Assembly (NCBI RefSeq): GCF_030656875.1
Contig: NZ_CP130943.1
Span: 2,604,001 to 2,668,000, forward strand
Length of the DNA stretch: 64,000 nt
Direction: 5' to 3'
Source: Prescottella sp. R16
Lineage (GTDB): Bacteria; Actinomycetota; Actinomycetes; Mycobacteriales; Mycobacteriaceae
Positions 54,706-64,000 of the stretch are shown here, in pieces; within the stretch, counting starts at the first letter, position 1; each line of letters starts with the position of its first letter. The notes under the pieces were generated by a model. That model was not told the origin of the DNA. It searched no databases and saw only the letters and a list, made by a program, of their open reading frames with translations. The translations under genes and the position numbers were made by a program.

Positions 54706-57700
54706 TCAGCCCGCCAGGCAGCTCGGCCCGAGCAGGGCCTTGAGGTCACCCATGAGCGACGACGACGGTTCCACCCGCAGTCCGTCGTCGATCTTCCACA
54801 GCGACGTGCCGCGCGACCCGATGAGTTTGACGTGCACGTCCGCCGTACCGGGATGCCGGGACAGCACCTGCCGGAGCGCGCCGAGCTTCTCCTTGGTGCA
54901 CTGACGTACCGGCAGGTTCACCGCCACCGGCTTCGCCACCCCGATCGCCGAAAGGTCCGGCACCGCAAGATCGTTCGCGATGATCGACAACCGCTCGTCA
55001 CGAACGTTGACCCGGCCCTTGACGAGCACGACGGCATCCTCGGCGATGTCCATGCCGAACGCCGAATAGGCCTGCGGGAAGAAGATCACCTCCACCGAGG
55101 CGCCACCCACCCCTTCGAGTTCGGTGGCGGCCCACGTCAAACCGTTCTTGTTGATACGTCGGGTGACGGACGCGAGGATGCCGCCGATGGTGACCTGCGC
55201 ACCGTCGGAGGCCTGCCCGTCGAGGATCGCCGGGATCGACGTGTCGGTCTGGGCGGACAGCACGTGCTCGACACCGTCGAGTGGATGCCCGGACACGTAC
55301 AGGCCCAGCATTTCCCGTTCGAGGGCGAGTTTGTGTTTCTGCTCCCATTCCTCGTCGGGCACCCTGACGTTGAACACCGAGGCGATCGACTCGTCGGCGT
55401 CGTCGCCGCCGAACAGGTCGAACTGGCCCATCGCCTCGGCCTTCTTGGTGCCCATGACCGCGTCGATCGCGTCGGCGTGCACCAGCAGCAGGCCCTTGCG
55501 GGGATGCTCGAGGGAGTCGAATCCGCCTGCCTTGATGAGAGATTCGGTGACCTTCTTCGAACACGCCAGCGCGTCGATCTTGTTGAGGTAGTCGGAGAAG
55601 TCGGTGAAGCTGCCCTTCTCCTCCCGGGCCGCGATGATCGAGCCCACCACGTTGGCGCCGACGTTGCGGACCGCGCCGAGACCGAACCGGATGTCCTCCC
55701 CGACCGAGGCGAAGTCGACGCGAGAGGCGTTGACGTCCGGCGGCAGCACCGTGATCCCCATCGACCGGCAGTCCGCCAGGTAGATGGCCGACTTGTCCTT
55801 GTCGTCACCGACGGACGTGAGCAGGGCCGCCATGTACTCGGCCGGATAGTTCGCCTTGAAATATGCGGTCCAGAACGACACCAGTCCGTAGCCGGCGGCG
55901 TGCGACTTGTTGAACGCGTAGCCGGCGAACGGAAGGACCGTGTCCCACAGGGCGGTGATCGCGGCCTGTGAGAAGCCGTTGTCCTTCATGCCCGAGGCGA
56001 ACCCGTCGTAGGCCTCGTCGAGGATCTCCTTCTTCTTCTTGCCCATGGCTCGGCGGAGCAGGTCGGCCTGTCCGAGCGAGTAGCCGGCCACCTTCTGCGC
56101 GATCTGCATGATCTGCTCCTGGTAGACGATCAGACCGAACGTCTCGGACAGGATCTCCTTCAGGGGCTCCTCGAGCTCCGGGTGGATGGGTTTGACCTCT
56201 TGCAGCCCGTTCTTGCGTTTCGCGTAATCGGTGTGCGCGTTCACGCCCATCGGACCCGGCCGGTACAGCGCCAGGACGGCGACGATGTCCTCGAAGCCGG
56301 TCGGCTTCATCAGCTTGAGCAGCGACCGCATGGCGGTGCCGTCGAGCTGGAAGACACCGAGGGTGTCGCCGCGCGCCAACAGCTCGTAGGTGGCCGGATC
56401 GTCCAGCGGCAGCGCGTCCAGGTCGATGTCGATGCCGCGGTTGTTCTTGAGGTTCTCGATCGCGTCACCGAGCACGGTGAGGTTGCGCAGACCGAGGAAG
56501 TCCATCTTCAGCAGACCGATGGCCTCACACGACGGATAGTCCCAGCCGGTGATGATCGCGCCGTCCTGCGCGCGTTTCCACACCGGGATCGCATCGGTGA
56601 GCGGCTCGGACGACATGATCACCGCGCACGCGTGGACGCCCGCATTGCGGATCAGACCCTCGAGGCCCTTCGCGGTCTGGTAGATCTTCGCGATGTCCGG
56701 GTTCGACTCGATCAGCGCCCGAACCTCGGCGGCCTCCTTGTACCGCTCGTGGTTCGGATCGGTGATCCCGGACACCGAGATGTCCTTCGCCATGATCGGC
56801 GGCGGCAGCGCCTTGGTGATCTGGTCGGCGATCGCGAACCCCGGCTGCCCGAACTGGACACGCGCGGAGTCCTTGATCGCGGCCTTCGTCTTGATGGTGC
56901 CGAACGTGATGACCTGGGCAACCTTGTCGCTGCCCCACTTCTCGGTGGCGTAACGCACCATCTCACCACGACGACGATCATCGAAGTCGATATCGATATC
57001 GGGCATCGACACACGCTCGGGGTTGAGGAACCGCTCGAACAGCAGACCGTGCGGAATCGGGTCGATGTTCGTGATACCCATCGCATACGCGACGAGCGAC
57101 CCGGCAGCCGAACCACGACCCGGGCCGACCCGGATACCGACCTCCTTGGCGTGGTTGATCAGGTCGCCGACGACGAGGAAGTAGGCCGGGAACCCCATCT
57201 CGTTGATGACGCTGATCTCGTAGTCGGCGCGCGCGAGATACTCCTCCGGCACCGGATCGTGCGGGAACCGGGTCTCCCGCAACCCCCGCATCACCTCGTG
57301 CCGCAGGAACGACTCCTGGGTGTGCCCGTCCGGGACCGGGAAGATCGGCATCCGGTCCCGGTGCTCCCACACATCCTCGTACGGCTGCACCCGCTCCCCG
57401 ATGAGCACCGTGTTGTCACACGCCCCCGGAACCTCCGCATCCCAGATCGCCCGCATCTCGTCGGCCGACTTCAGGTAGTAGCCGTCACCGTCGAACTTGA
57501 ACCGCGTCGGATCCGACAGCGTCTTACCGGTCTGGATACACAGCAGCGCCTCGTGGTTCTCCGCGGCATCCTTGGTCACGTAGTGGCAGTCGTTGGTCGC
57601 CAACGGCGGGATCCCCAGCTTGTTACCGATCTCGAGCAGACCCTCACGGACGCGGCGCTCGATCGACAGCCCGTGGTCCATCAACTCGAGGAAGAAGTTG

Positions 57701-58251
57701 TCCTTGCCCCAGATCTCCTGCCACTTCGCGGCCGCCTCGAGGGCCTCGCGGTCGTGGCCCAGACGCAACCGGGTCTGGATCTCCCCCGACGGGCAGCCCG
57801 TCGTCGCGATGATGCCCTCCGCATGCTGAGCGATGAGCTCCGCGTCCATCCGCGGCCACTTACCGAGCTGGCCCTCGATCGACGCCAGCGACGACAACTT
57901 GAACAGGTTCCGCAGACCCGTCGAGTTCTCCGCGACCATCGTCATGTGCGTGTACGCGCCCGAACCCGACACATCGTCCGACTTCTGACTCGGATCACCC
58001 CACAACACCCGCTTGGTGTTGAACCGCGACTCCGGCGCCACATACGCCTCGATCCCGATGATCGGCTTGATCCCGTGCTTCTTCGCCGAGTTGTAGAACT
58101 CGCTCGCCCCGTACATGTTGCCGTGGTCGGTCATCCCGACCGCCGTCATCCCCAACCGCTCCGCCTCGTCGAACAACGGACCGACCTTCGCCGCCCCGTC
58201 GAGCATCGAATATTCGGTGTGATTGTGAAGATGAACGAAGGAGTCAGCCAC
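54706..58251 (-). CDS. dnaE: DNA polymerase III subunit alpha
   Basis: An 1181-residue DnaE1-type replicative polymerase. N-terminal PHP domain ([16 protein letters not shown] at 7-22; TDHGNMYG), palm with catalytic [11 protein letters not shown] (about 415-425), [12 protein letters not shown] upstream of it, fingers/HhH region ([35 protein letters not shown]), and a C-terminal OB-fold segment ([21 protein letters not shown]). The length is typical of actinobacterial DnaE1. It replicates the chromosome with the beta clamp; the PHP domain in these bacteria carries proofreading nuclease activity. Confidence 0.97.
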   Translation of the reverse strand: MADSFVHLHNHTEYSMLDGAAKVGPLFDEAERLGMTAVGMTDHGNMYGASEFYNSAKKHGIKPIIGIEAYVAPESRFNTKRVLWGDPSQKSDDVSGSGAYTHMTMVAENSTGLRNLFKLSSLASIEGQLGKWPRMDAELIAQHAEGIIATTGCPSGEIQTRLRLGHDREALEAAAKWQEIWGKDNFFLELMDHGLSIERRVREGLLEIGNKLGIPPLATNDCHYVTKDAAENHEALLCIQTGKTLSDPTRFKFDGDGYYLKSADEMRAIWDAEVPGACDNTVLIGERVQPYEDVWEHRDRMPIFPVPDGHTQESFLRHEVMRGLRETRFPHDPVPEEYLARADYEISVINEMGFPAYFLVVGDLINHAKEVGIRVGPGRGSAAGSLVAYAMGITNIDPIPHGLLFERFLNPERVSMPDIDIDFDDRRRGEMVRYATEKWGSDKVAQVITFGTIKTKAAIKDSARVQFGQPGFAIADQITKALPPPIMAKDISVSGITDPNHERYKEAAEVRALIESNPDIAKIYQTAKGLEGLIRNAGVHACAVIMSSEPLTDAIPVWKRAQDGAIITGWDYPSCEAIGLLKMDFLGLRNLTVLGDAIENLKNNRGIDIDLDALPLDDPATYELLARGDTLGVFQLDGTAMRSLLKLMKPTGFEDIVAVLALYRPGPMGVNAHTDYAKRKNGLQEVKPIHPELEEPLKEILSETFGLIVYQEQIMQIAQKVAGYSLGQADLLRRAMGKKKKEILDEAYDGFASGMKDNGFSQAAITALWDTVLPFAGYAFNKSHAAGYGLVSFWTAYFKANYPAEYMAALLTSVGDDKDKSAIYLADCRSMGITVLPPDVNASRVDFASVGEDIRFGLGAVRNVGANVVGSIIAAREEKGSFTDFSDYLNKIDALACSKKVTESLIKAGGFDSLEHPRKGLLLVHADAIDAVMGTKKAEAMGQFDLFGGDDADESIASVFNVRVPDEEWEQKHKLALEREMLGLYVSGHPLDGVEHVLSAQTDTSIPAILDGQASDGAQVTIGGILASVTRRINKNGLTWAATELEGVGGASVEVIFFPQAYSAFGMDIAEDAVVLVKGRVNVRDERLSIIANDLAVPDLSAIGVAKPVAVNLPVRQCTKEKLGALRQVLSRHPGTADVHVKLIGSRGTSLWKIDDGLRVEPSSSLMGDLKALLGPSCLAG

Positions 58252-58289
58252 GCACCGAGTGTAGGCGGTACCGGCGACGGTCCCGGCCG

Positions 58290-59309
58290 TCAGACGGCGG
58301 CCACTCGCGCAGCCGTCCCCCGGACGACGAGTGCCGGCTCGAGCTGCACGCTGTGAACGTCCTTGCCGCCGATCAGATCCTGCAACGTCTGCAGGCCCCT
58401 CCGGCCGATCTCGCGCATCGGTGAGCGGACGGTGGTGAGATTGACACCGGCCGCCAACTGGGTGTCGTTGAACCCTGCGAGCGCGACGTCGTCCGGTACC
58501 CGCAGGCCGCGTTCCTGGAGCACCCCCAGGGCGCCGATCGCCGCGAAGTCGTTGACCGCGAAAATCGCCTCGGGAACGTCACCCCGTTCGAGCAACCGGA
58601 TCGCCGCCCGCTGTCCGGCCGGGGCGTCGAAGCCACCGTGGACGATCCGTTCGGCCGGCACTTCGAGGCCTCGCTCGGCCAACCCGTCGACGAACCCGCG
58701 GACACGATCACGCGCGGTCGACGTCGACGCATCACCCGCGACGACCCCGAACCGGGTTCGCCCCGTCTCGGCGAAGTGCTCCGCGACCAGCCGCCCGCCC
58801 AGGTAGTCGTCGCACGTCACGGCGGGATGGTCCCCGCACGTGCGGTTGATCAACACGAACGGAACCCCGCGCCCCCGAAGTTCGTCGAAGTACGGGTCGG
58901 TCAGATGGGCGTCGCCGAAGATCAGGCCGTCGACCCGCCGGTCCAGCAGCATGTCGGCCTTGACGCGCCGGGTGTCGGCGACGTCGAGCGAGTTCGCGAC
59001 GACAGTGAACAGGCCCTGTTCGTTGGCCGCCTCGTCGACACCTTCGTACATGGTGGCGAGCACGATGTCCTGAAGGCGGGGAACGATCACCCCGATCATG
59101 TCGGAGCGCGCCGTCCGCAACGACGCCGCATGCGGGTTCCGGGTGTAGCCCCGCTCGTTCGCCAGCGCCAGAATTCTGGCGCTGGTCTGCGGTGACGCCC
59201 ACCGCGAGTCCGCCCCCGCCGGGTCGTTGAGAACCCTCGAGACCGTCGAGACGTTCAGCCCGAGCTCCCGGGCGAGCGTCTTGAGCGTCACCGATTCCGC
59301 GCCGGCCAT
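58290..59309 (-). CDS. LacI-family transcriptional regulator
   Basis: A 339-residue repressor. N-terminal Lac[27 protein letters not shown] with the conserved hinge helix ([14 protein letters not shown]), then a periplasmic-binding-protein-like ligand domain ([46 protein letters not shown]). ATG 59309 places the HTH at the usual distance and follows a GGAACGGGAAC sequence; ATG 59339 adds ten residues. Divergent from the asparaginase operon with CAAACGTTTG sites between, so it presumably represses that operon until its substrate or a derivative binds. Confidence 0.9.
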   Translation of the reverse strand: MAGAESVTLKTLARELGLNVSTVSRVLNDPAGADSRWASPQTSARILALANERGYTRNPHAASLRTARSDMIGVIVPRLQDIVLATMYEGVDEAANEQGLFTVVANSLDVADTRRVKADMLLDRRVDGLIFGDAHLTDPYFDELRGRGVPFVLINRTCGDHPAVTCDDYLGGRLVAEHFAETGRTRFGVVAGDASTSTARDRVRGFVDGLAERGLEVPAERIVHGGFDAPAGQRAAIRLLERGDVPEAIFAVNDFAAIGALGVLQERGLRVPDDVALAGFNDTQLAAGVNLTTVRSPMREIGRRGLQTLQDLIGGKDVHSVQLEPALVVRGTAARVAAV

Positions 59310-59401
59310 GTTCCCCGTTCCGTTCCGTTGCCCCGCCATACGACTGCCGTGGGGTGTTGCATATCACAGCCACTGCCCATACTATCTTGCGCAACGCTAC
59401 A

Positions 59402-59426
59402 CAAACGTTTGCGGCATACGTTTGCG
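59402..59426. promoter_or_regulatory. LacI-type operator of the amide-catabolic operon
   Basis: A perfect palindrome CAAACGTTTG (59402-59411) followed by a related half, CATACGTTTG (59415-59424), giving direct ACGTTTGCG copies 13 bp apart. It lies between the divergent regulator and asparaginase genes. The central CG with A/T-rich arms is typical of LacI-family operators. Confidence 0.65.
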
Positions 59427-59471
59427 TCACCCGTGAACGTGATCAACTCGGAACAGAAGGAGCGACGAGCG

Positions 59472-60440
59472 GTGGCTCACATCCAGATCCTGGGAACCGG
59501 CGGCACGATCGCGTCACGGTCCGGCACCACGATCGGCGCCGTCGCCTCCGACCGGGCCGAGACACTGCTCGACGGTGTACCCGGCGAGCACACCGTCGAC
59601 ACCCTCGACGTCCTGACGACCGGCAGCTACCGCCTGACCCTGGCGGACCTCCGCCTCATCGCCGAATCCGTGCGCACGACCGCGGCGGACGACCGCGTCG
59701 ACGGCATCGTGGTGACCCACGGCACGGACACGATGGAGGAAACCGCGTTCCTGCTCGACCTGGTACACGACTCCCCCCAGCCGGTGGTGCTCACCGGCGC
59801 GCAGAGGACCGCGGACAGCCCCGACCCCGACGGCCCGCGCAACGTACGGGAGGCCGTACTGGCCGCGGCGTCCCCGGAACTCCGCGGCACCGGGGCCCTG
59901 ATCGCATTCGGGGGGATCGTCCGGACCGCCCGCGGGGCCCGCAAAGCACACACCACCGCAGCCGACCCGTTCTCCGGTGGCAGCGAACTCGCACACCTGA
60001 CCGGTGACGGCCTCGTCGTGACGGCCCTACCGCGTCGACGGCCGGCCCTGCCACCACCCGGCCCGTCCTTCGACACCGGCCGAGTGGAGATCGTCACCGC
60101 CTATCCGGGCGCGACGACCCACCTGTTCGACGCCGCGGTCGCCTCGGGGGCCGACGCCGTCGTCCTGGCCGGAACCGGGGTCGGCAACGCCGGACCCGGC
60201 TTCACCGAGTCGGTCCGTCGGGCCGTGCAGGCCGGTTGCCCCGTCGTCCTGAGCACCCGCACACCGTGGGGGCCGGTGGTCCCCCGCTACGGCAACGGCG
60301 GCGGAACCGACCTCGTCGCCGCCGGGGCCGTCCCGTCCGGGGACCTCAACCCGTTCCAGGCCCGGATCCTGGCGGCCCTGCTGCTGTCCCACGGAACGTC
60401 CCCGACCCGTTTCCCCGACACCTTCACCCGCTACCGCTGA
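59472..60440 (+). CDS. Asparaginase-family amidohydrolase
   Basis: A 322-residue type I/II L-asparaginase-like enzyme that hydrolyses a side-chain or half-amide to acid and ammonia. First active-site Thr in LGTGGTIAS (about 9-15), second motif VVTHGTDTMEETAF (Thr-Asp, about 83-96), and Lys in ARGARKAHTT. The Tyr of E. coli AsnB-type flexible loops is absent (the loop reads SRSGTTIGAV), so the substrate may differ from asparagine. GTG 59472 follows AAGGAG. First gene of an operon with a CE4 hydrolase, MFS importer and two SDRs, under an adjacent LacI regulator. Confidence 0.85.
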   Translation: MAHIQILGTGGTIASRSGTTIGAVASDRAETLLDGVPGEHTVDTLDVLTTGSYRLTLADLRLIAESVRTTAADDRVDGIVVTHGTDTMEETAFLLDLVHDSPQPVVLTGAQRTADSPDPDGPRNVREAVLAAASPELRGTGALIAFGGIVRTARGARKAHTTAADPFSGGSELAHLTGDGLVVTALPRRRPALPPPGPSFDTGRVEIVTAYPGATTHLFDAAVASGADAVVLAGTGVGNAGPGFTESVRRAVQAGCPVVLSTRTPWGPVVPRYGNGGGTDLVAAGAVPSGDLNPFQARILAALLLSHGTSPTRFPDTFTRYR

Positions 60441-60470
60441 CCGCCCACCCACCACATCACAGGAGGCATC

Positions 60471-61349
60471 ATGTCCAAGAAGATCTACGTATCCGTCGGA
60501 ATCGACGTCGACGCCGTCGGCGGCTGGCTCGGCTCCTACGGCGGAGAAGACTCCCCCGGCGACATCTCCCGCGGCCTGTTCGCCGGCGAGGTCGGCGTCC
60601 CCCGACTCCTGAAACTGGCCACCGACCGGGGCATCCCCGTCACCTGGTTCTGGCCCGGCCACTCCGTCGAGACGTTCCCCGAACAGTTCGAGGCCACGGT
60701 CGCCGCCGGGCACGAGGTCGGTATCCACGGGTACAGCCACGAGAACCCGATCGCGATGACCCGTGAGCAGGAAACCGAAGTCCTGGACCACTGCATCGAC
60801 CTGTTCGCGTCCCGCACCGGCAGGAAGCCCGTCGGCTACGTCGCGCCGTGGTGGGAGTTCTCCCCCGTCACCAACGAGATCCTCCTCGAACGCGGATTCC
60901 TGTACGACCACTCGCTGATGCACAACGACTTCACCCCCTACTACGTCCGGGTCGGGGACAGCTGGACCAAGATCGACTACGACGCCCCGTCCGCCCACGA
61001 CTGGATGAAACCCCTCGTCCGCGGCCAGGAGACGGACCTCGTCGAGATCCCCGCCAACTGGTACCTCGACGACCTGCCTCCCATGATGTTCATCAAGGGC
61101 AGCCCCAACAGCCACGGTTTCGTCAGCCCGCGTGACGTCGAACAGCTCTGGAAGGACCAGTTCGACTGGGTGTACCGGGAGATGGACTACGCCGTCTTCC
61201 CCATCACGATCCACCCCGACGTCTCCGGACGTCCCCAGAACCTGCTCATGCTCGAACGTCTCTTCGACCACATCGAACAGCACGACGGTGTCGAGTTCGC
61301 CGCCATGGAAACCATCGCCCGCGACTTCGTTCAGCGCTACCCCCGTTAA
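60471..61349 (+). CDS. CE4 polysaccharide deacetylase-fold hydrolase, PuuE/HpPgdA type
   Basis: A 292-residue cytosolic NodB-fold metal hydrolase with no signal peptide. The metal Asp lies in [19 protein letters not shown], the His pair in [12 protein letters not shown] (about 83-94), the substrate-loop motif is [10 protein letters not shown], with [11 protein letters not shown] between. This form belongs to the PuuE (allantoinase)/HpPgdA branch, which includes ring-opening amide hydrolases, rather than to exported chitin or peptidoglycan deacetylases. Placed 30 bp after the asparaginase-like gene and 11 bp before the MFS gene. A cyclic-amide or imide substrate is inferred from lack of export and from context. 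Confidence 0.85.
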   Translation: MSKKIYVSVGIDVDAVGGWLGSYGGEDSPGDISRGLFAGEVGVPRLLKLATDRGIPVTWFWPGHSVETFPEQFEATVAAGHEVGIHGYSHENPIAMTREQETEVLDHCIDLFASRTGRKPVGYVAPWWEFSPVTNEILLERGFLYDHSLMHNDFTPYYVRVGDSWTKIDYDAPSAHDWMKPLVRGQETDLVEIPANWYLDDLPPMMFIKGSPNSHGFVSPRDVEQLWKDQFDWVYREMDYAVFPITIHPDVSGRPQNLLMLERLFDHIEQHDGVEFAAMETIARDFVQRYPR

Positions 61350-61360
61350 GGAACCCCGGC

Positions 61361-62713
61361 ATGTCCACCCAGACCGTCTCACCACCACCACCGCCACCGG
61401 TGGCCACGTCCACCGAGCCGTGGAACACCCCCATCACGAAGAAGACCATCACCTACGTCTCGGTCGTCTGTTTCCTCGCCTGGGTCGCCTCCGTCTACGA
61501 CTTCACCCTCTTCGGCACCCTGCTGCCCGTCATCAGTGAAGACTTCGGCTGGTCGACCGCGCAGGCCACCGCGATCAACACCTTCGCCACCATCGGCGTG
61601 TTCGTGGTCTCCCTCGTCGTGGGCACCATCCTGGATCGGATGGGGCGGAAGAAGGCCCTGATCCTCCTGATGCTCGGTGGTGCCGTCGCCGCCGGACTGA
61701 CGGGTGTCGTGATAGGTGCCGTCAGCCTGATCATCGTCCGTTCCTTCTCCGGATTCTCCATGTCCGAGGAAGTGGTGAACGCGGTCTACCTCAACGAGAT
61801 CTACAAGAGGGCGAAGAGCCGGGGGCTGCTCTACAGCCTCGTCCAAGGCGGCTGGCCCGTCGGCGCACTGATCTCCGCAGGACTGTCCGCCCTGCTCCTC
61901 CCCGTCATCGGCTGGCGGTGGAGCTTCGTCGTCGCCGCAGTCCTGTCCCTGGTCGTCGTCGCGATGGCCACCCGACTGCCCGAATCCCCCACGTTCGCGG
62001 CCATGCAGGAAGTGAAACGGCGCCGCGCCGCCGGCGACATCGCGGGCGCCGACGCGCTGGCCGCCGAACACGACCTCGAAATCGGTAGCCACCGGCAGGC
62101 CCGGATCCGGGACGTCTTCACCCCGCAACTGCGCCGGCACACCATCTGCCTGTCCCTGGCCTGGTTCGCCAACTGGATCGGCATCCAGGTGTTCGCGGTC
62201 CTGGGCACCACGGTGCTGGTCGAAGCCAAGCAGGTCTCCTTCGACAACGCTCTGGTGATCCTCGTCCTCGCCAACGCGGTCGGCTTCTGCGGCTACCTCT
62301 TCCACGGGTGGCTCGGCGACCGGATCGGCCGCAAACTGACCGTCGTCCTCGGCTGGATCGCCGGCGGAACGATCAGCCTGATCATGCTGCTCGGCCCCGG
62401 CACCAGCGCATTCATCATCCCGATGTACGCCCTGACCCTCTTCTTCCTGAGCGGCCCCTACTCGGCCCTGCTGTTCTACATGGGCGAATCGTTCCCGGCA
62501 CACGTCCGCGGCACCGGGGTGAACGTGGCACACGTGATGGCGCCCATCGGCGGCATCGCCGGATCCGGTCTGCTCAGCATCCTGCTGTCCGCAGGAATCT
62601 CGATGGGCACCGCCGCGATCCTCACCGGCTCGCTGTTCATGGTGCTGTCCGGCCTGTTCATGATCGGCACCCGGAACACCGATCACCCTGCCACCCAGGA
62701 GGTTTCGGCATGA
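61361..62713 (+). CDS. MFS metabolite:H+ symporter
   Basis: A 450-residue transporter with 12 predicted helices of the organic-acid/aromatic-acid symporter type. Landmarks: VASVYDFTLFGTLLPVIS in helix 1, VVGTILDRMGRKKALILL (motif A, about 87-104), RSFSGFSMSEEVVNAVYLNEIY, the central loop repeat GWLGDRIGRKLTVVLGW, and FYMGESFPAHVRGTGVN. A proline-rich N-terminal tail precedes helix 1. The stop overlaps the first SDR gene as ATGA. It probably imports the compound degraded by this operon. Confidence 0.88.
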   Translation: MSTQTVSPPPPPPVATSTEPWNTPITKKTITYVSVVCFLAWVASVYDFTLFGTLLPVISEDFGWSTAQATAINTFATIGVFVVSLVVGTILDRMGRKKALILLMLGGAVAAGLTGVVIGAVSLIIVRSFSGFSMSEEVVNAVYLNEIYKRAKSRGLLYSLVQGGWPVGALISAGLSALLLPVIGWRWSFVVAAVLSLVVVAMATRLPESPTFAAMQEVKRRRAAGDIAGADALAAEHDLEIGSHRQARIRDVFTPQLRRHTICLSLAWFANWIGIQVFAVLGTTVLVEAKQVSFDNALVILVLANAVGFCGYLFHGWLGDRIGRKLTVVLGWIAGGTISLIMLLGPGTSAFIIPMYALTLFFLSGPYSALLFYMGESFPAHVRGTGVNVAHVMAPIGGIAGSGLLSILLSAGISMGTAAILTGSLFMVLSGLFMIGTRNTDHPATQEVSA

Positions 62714-63489
62714 TCCGCGACGACGGACTCGAAGGGAAGGTCGCCGTCGTCTCGGGCGGCGGAAGCGGCATCGGACAGGCATTGGCAGTCGCGTACGCGC
62801 GCGCCGGGGCACATTCGGTGGTCGGCTACCTCCCGAACGACCCCCACGACGTCACCGACACGGTCCGGGCGGTCGAAGCCGCCGGCGGCACCTGTGTTCC
62901 GGTGCCGGTGGACGTCCGCGACCTCGCGGACACCGATGCCCTCGCGCAGGCCGCACTCGACACCTTCGGCCGCCTCGACATCGCCGTCGCCGCAGCCGGC
63001 ATCCTCCGCCGGGCCGCACTCGACGAGATGACCGACGAGGCCTGGGACGACATGCTGGCCGTGGACCTCTCCGGTGTGATGCGCACCTTCCGCTCGTGTG
63101 CCGCCCGGATGACCGGCCCCGGCGCGATGGTCGCAGTCTCCTCCATCGCCGGCGGCGTCTACGGCTGGGAAGACCACAGTCACTACGCGGCCGCCAAGGC
63201 CGGACTGCTCGGCATGTGCCGCTCGCTCGCCGTCGAACTGGCGCCGCGCGGAATCCGGGTCAACACCGTCGTCCCGGGCCTCATCGAGAGCCCGCAATCC
63301 CTCGACGGCGTCAACTCCTTGGGGCCGGACGGCCTCGAGGCGGCCGGTCGGATCATCCCGTGGGGTCGTGTCGGCCACGTCGACGAGGCGGCCCGGGTCA
63401 TCCGTTTCCTCACCGGCGACGACTCGGTCTACGTCACCGGTCAGCAGTTGATCGTCGACGGCGGACTGACCGTCCGCTGGCCCAGCTGA
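62710..63489 (+). CDS. Short-chain dehydrogenase/reductase
   Basis: A 259-residue classical SDR. NAD(P)-binding SGGGSGIGQAL (about 16-26), AAAGIL, catalytic Ser in VSSIAGG, and YAAAKAG with the Tyr-Lys pair (about 158-164). The ATG overlaps the MFS stop by 4 nt. It probably oxidises a hydroxyl group of the imported compound or an intermediate. A second SDR follows 26 bp downstream; the two are related but clearly different in sequence, so they may take successive or stereo-different steps. Confidence 0.88.
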   Translation: MIRDDGLEGKVAVVSGGGSGIGQALAVAYARAGAHSVVGYLPNDPHDVTDTVRAVEAAGGTCVPVPVDVRDLADTDALAQAALDTFGRLDIAVAAAGILRRAALDEMTDEAWDDMLAVDLSGVMRTFRSCAARMTGPGAMVAVSSIAGGVYGWEDHSHYAAAKAGLLGMCRSLAVELAPRGIRVNTVVPGLIESPQSLDGVNSLGPDGLEAAGRIIPWGRVGHVDEAARVIRFLTGDDSVYVTGQQLIVDGGLTVRWPS

Positions 63490-63515
63490 CCCTCACACAC
63501 GGAACGGAGCACGAC

Positions 63516-64000
63516 ATGAACCAACTCACCGGCAAGGTCGCGGTGATCACCGGTGCAGGCAGCGGTATCGGTGCCGCGATCGCACGACTGTTCGCACGCG
63601 AGGGTGCCGCGGTGGCACTGCTGGATCTCCACGAGGACACGTGCCGCGACGTCGCGGCCGAGTGTGCGGAGTCCGGCGCCGACACCTCCGTCCACGCCGT
63701 GGACGTCACCGACAGCGACGGCATGCAGGCTGCGATGGCCGCGGTGGTCACCGAGCACGGCGGCATCGACATCCTCGTCAACAGCGCCGGCATCCTCGAC
63801 GAGACCCCCTTCCTCGAGATGAGTCCGGACACGTTCGACCGGACCGTCGCGGTGGACCTGAAGGGTGTCTATCTCGGCTGCCGTTGGGCGGCACCGGCAA
63901 TGGTGGAACGCGGCGGCGGCCGGATCGTCAACATCGCCTCGCAGCTCGGCATCAAGGGCGGTGTCGGGCTCGCCCACTACACGGCGGCCAAGGCCGGCGT
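63516..64000 (+). CDS. Short-chain dehydrogenase/reductase, cut by the window edge
   Basis: The first 161 residues of a classical FabG-like SDR: cofactor motif ITGAGSGIGAAIA (about 11-23), LDLHED after strand 2, VNSAGIL, NIASQLG with the catalytic Ser, and HYTAAKAG with the Tyr-Lys pair at the very end. ATG 63516 follows ACGGAGC. Same strand as the preceding four genes, so very likely the same operon, which may continue past the window. Confidence 0.88.
   Translation, partial: MNQLTGKVAVITGAGSGIGAAIARLFAREGAAVALLDLHEDTCRDVAAECAESGADTSVHAVDVTDSDGMQAAMAAVVTEHGGIDILVNSAGILDETPFLEMSPDTFDRTVAVDLKGVYLGCRWAAPAMVERGGGRIVNIASQLGIKGGVGLAHYTAAKAG

Noticed and set aside
1..64000. tRNA, rRNA, riboswitch or CRISPR arrays
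   Set aside because: No cloverleaf-like, rRNA-like or regularly spaced repeat sequence was noticed on reading; a covariance-model scan was not possible.

Overview
The window is GC-rich chromosomal DNA of a mycolic-acid-type actinobacterium, most likely Rhodococcus or a close relative. Support: a DUF732 secreted protein, a CYP125-type P450, a deazaflavin (F420)-type oxidoreductase, a BioQ-type biotin operator, DnaE1-type polymerase and several apparently leaderless TANNNT-ATG promoters. No rRNA, tRNA, CRISPR array or intact insertion sequence was seen.

Layout. 1-11164 (-): a giant non-ribosomal peptide synthetase that runs off the left edge; about 3,720 residues are visible (C-A-T-E / C-A-T / C-A-T-E...). 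11298-16291: small genes, including a coupled methyltransferase/transglutaminase pair and a reductase gene whose 3' end runs into a truncated ArsR regulator, then a frameshifted secreted protein. 16.3-18.8 kb: an AbiE-like antitoxin/nucleotidyltransferase operon behind a 40-bp palindrome. 19.4-22.3 kb: two facing arsenic-resistance units (arsR-acr3-arsC and arsI/arsR) separated by a long hairpin. 22.3-26.3 kb: a three-gene cassette of an unrecognised protein, a MoxR-type ATPase and a DUF2201/VWA protein.

26.6-30.8 kb: biotin genes bioA, a membrane protein, bioF and bioD, with a BioQ box over the bioF promoter. 30.8-38.5 kb: envelope and secreted hydrolases (acyltransferase-SGNH fusion, S33 peptidase, SGNH esterase with divergent TetR) plus CYP125 and a GNAT. 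38.6-42.2 kb: a PucR regulator and a natural fusion of a YbdK-type carboxylate-amine ligase with an M20 amidohydrolase. 42.6-47.2 kb: an intact TreY and a TreZ-like protein lacking its catalytic residues. 47.2-58.3 kb: drug-efflux MFS with divergent TetR, ilvA, pyruvate oxidase, ClC antiporter, F420-type oxidoreductase, a small membrane protein and dnaE1.

58.3-64.0 kb (right edge): LacI regulator and a divergent operon of asparaginase-like amidohydrolase, PuuE/HpPgdA-type CE4 hydrolase, MFS importer and two SDRs. It reads as an inducible catabolic pathway, possibly cyclic imide to half-amide to acid.

The best candidates for something not well described are the MoxR/VWA cassette, the AbiE-like operon with its third small ORF, the pseudoenzyme TreZ, the ligase-hydrolase fusion and the LacI-controlled amide cluster.
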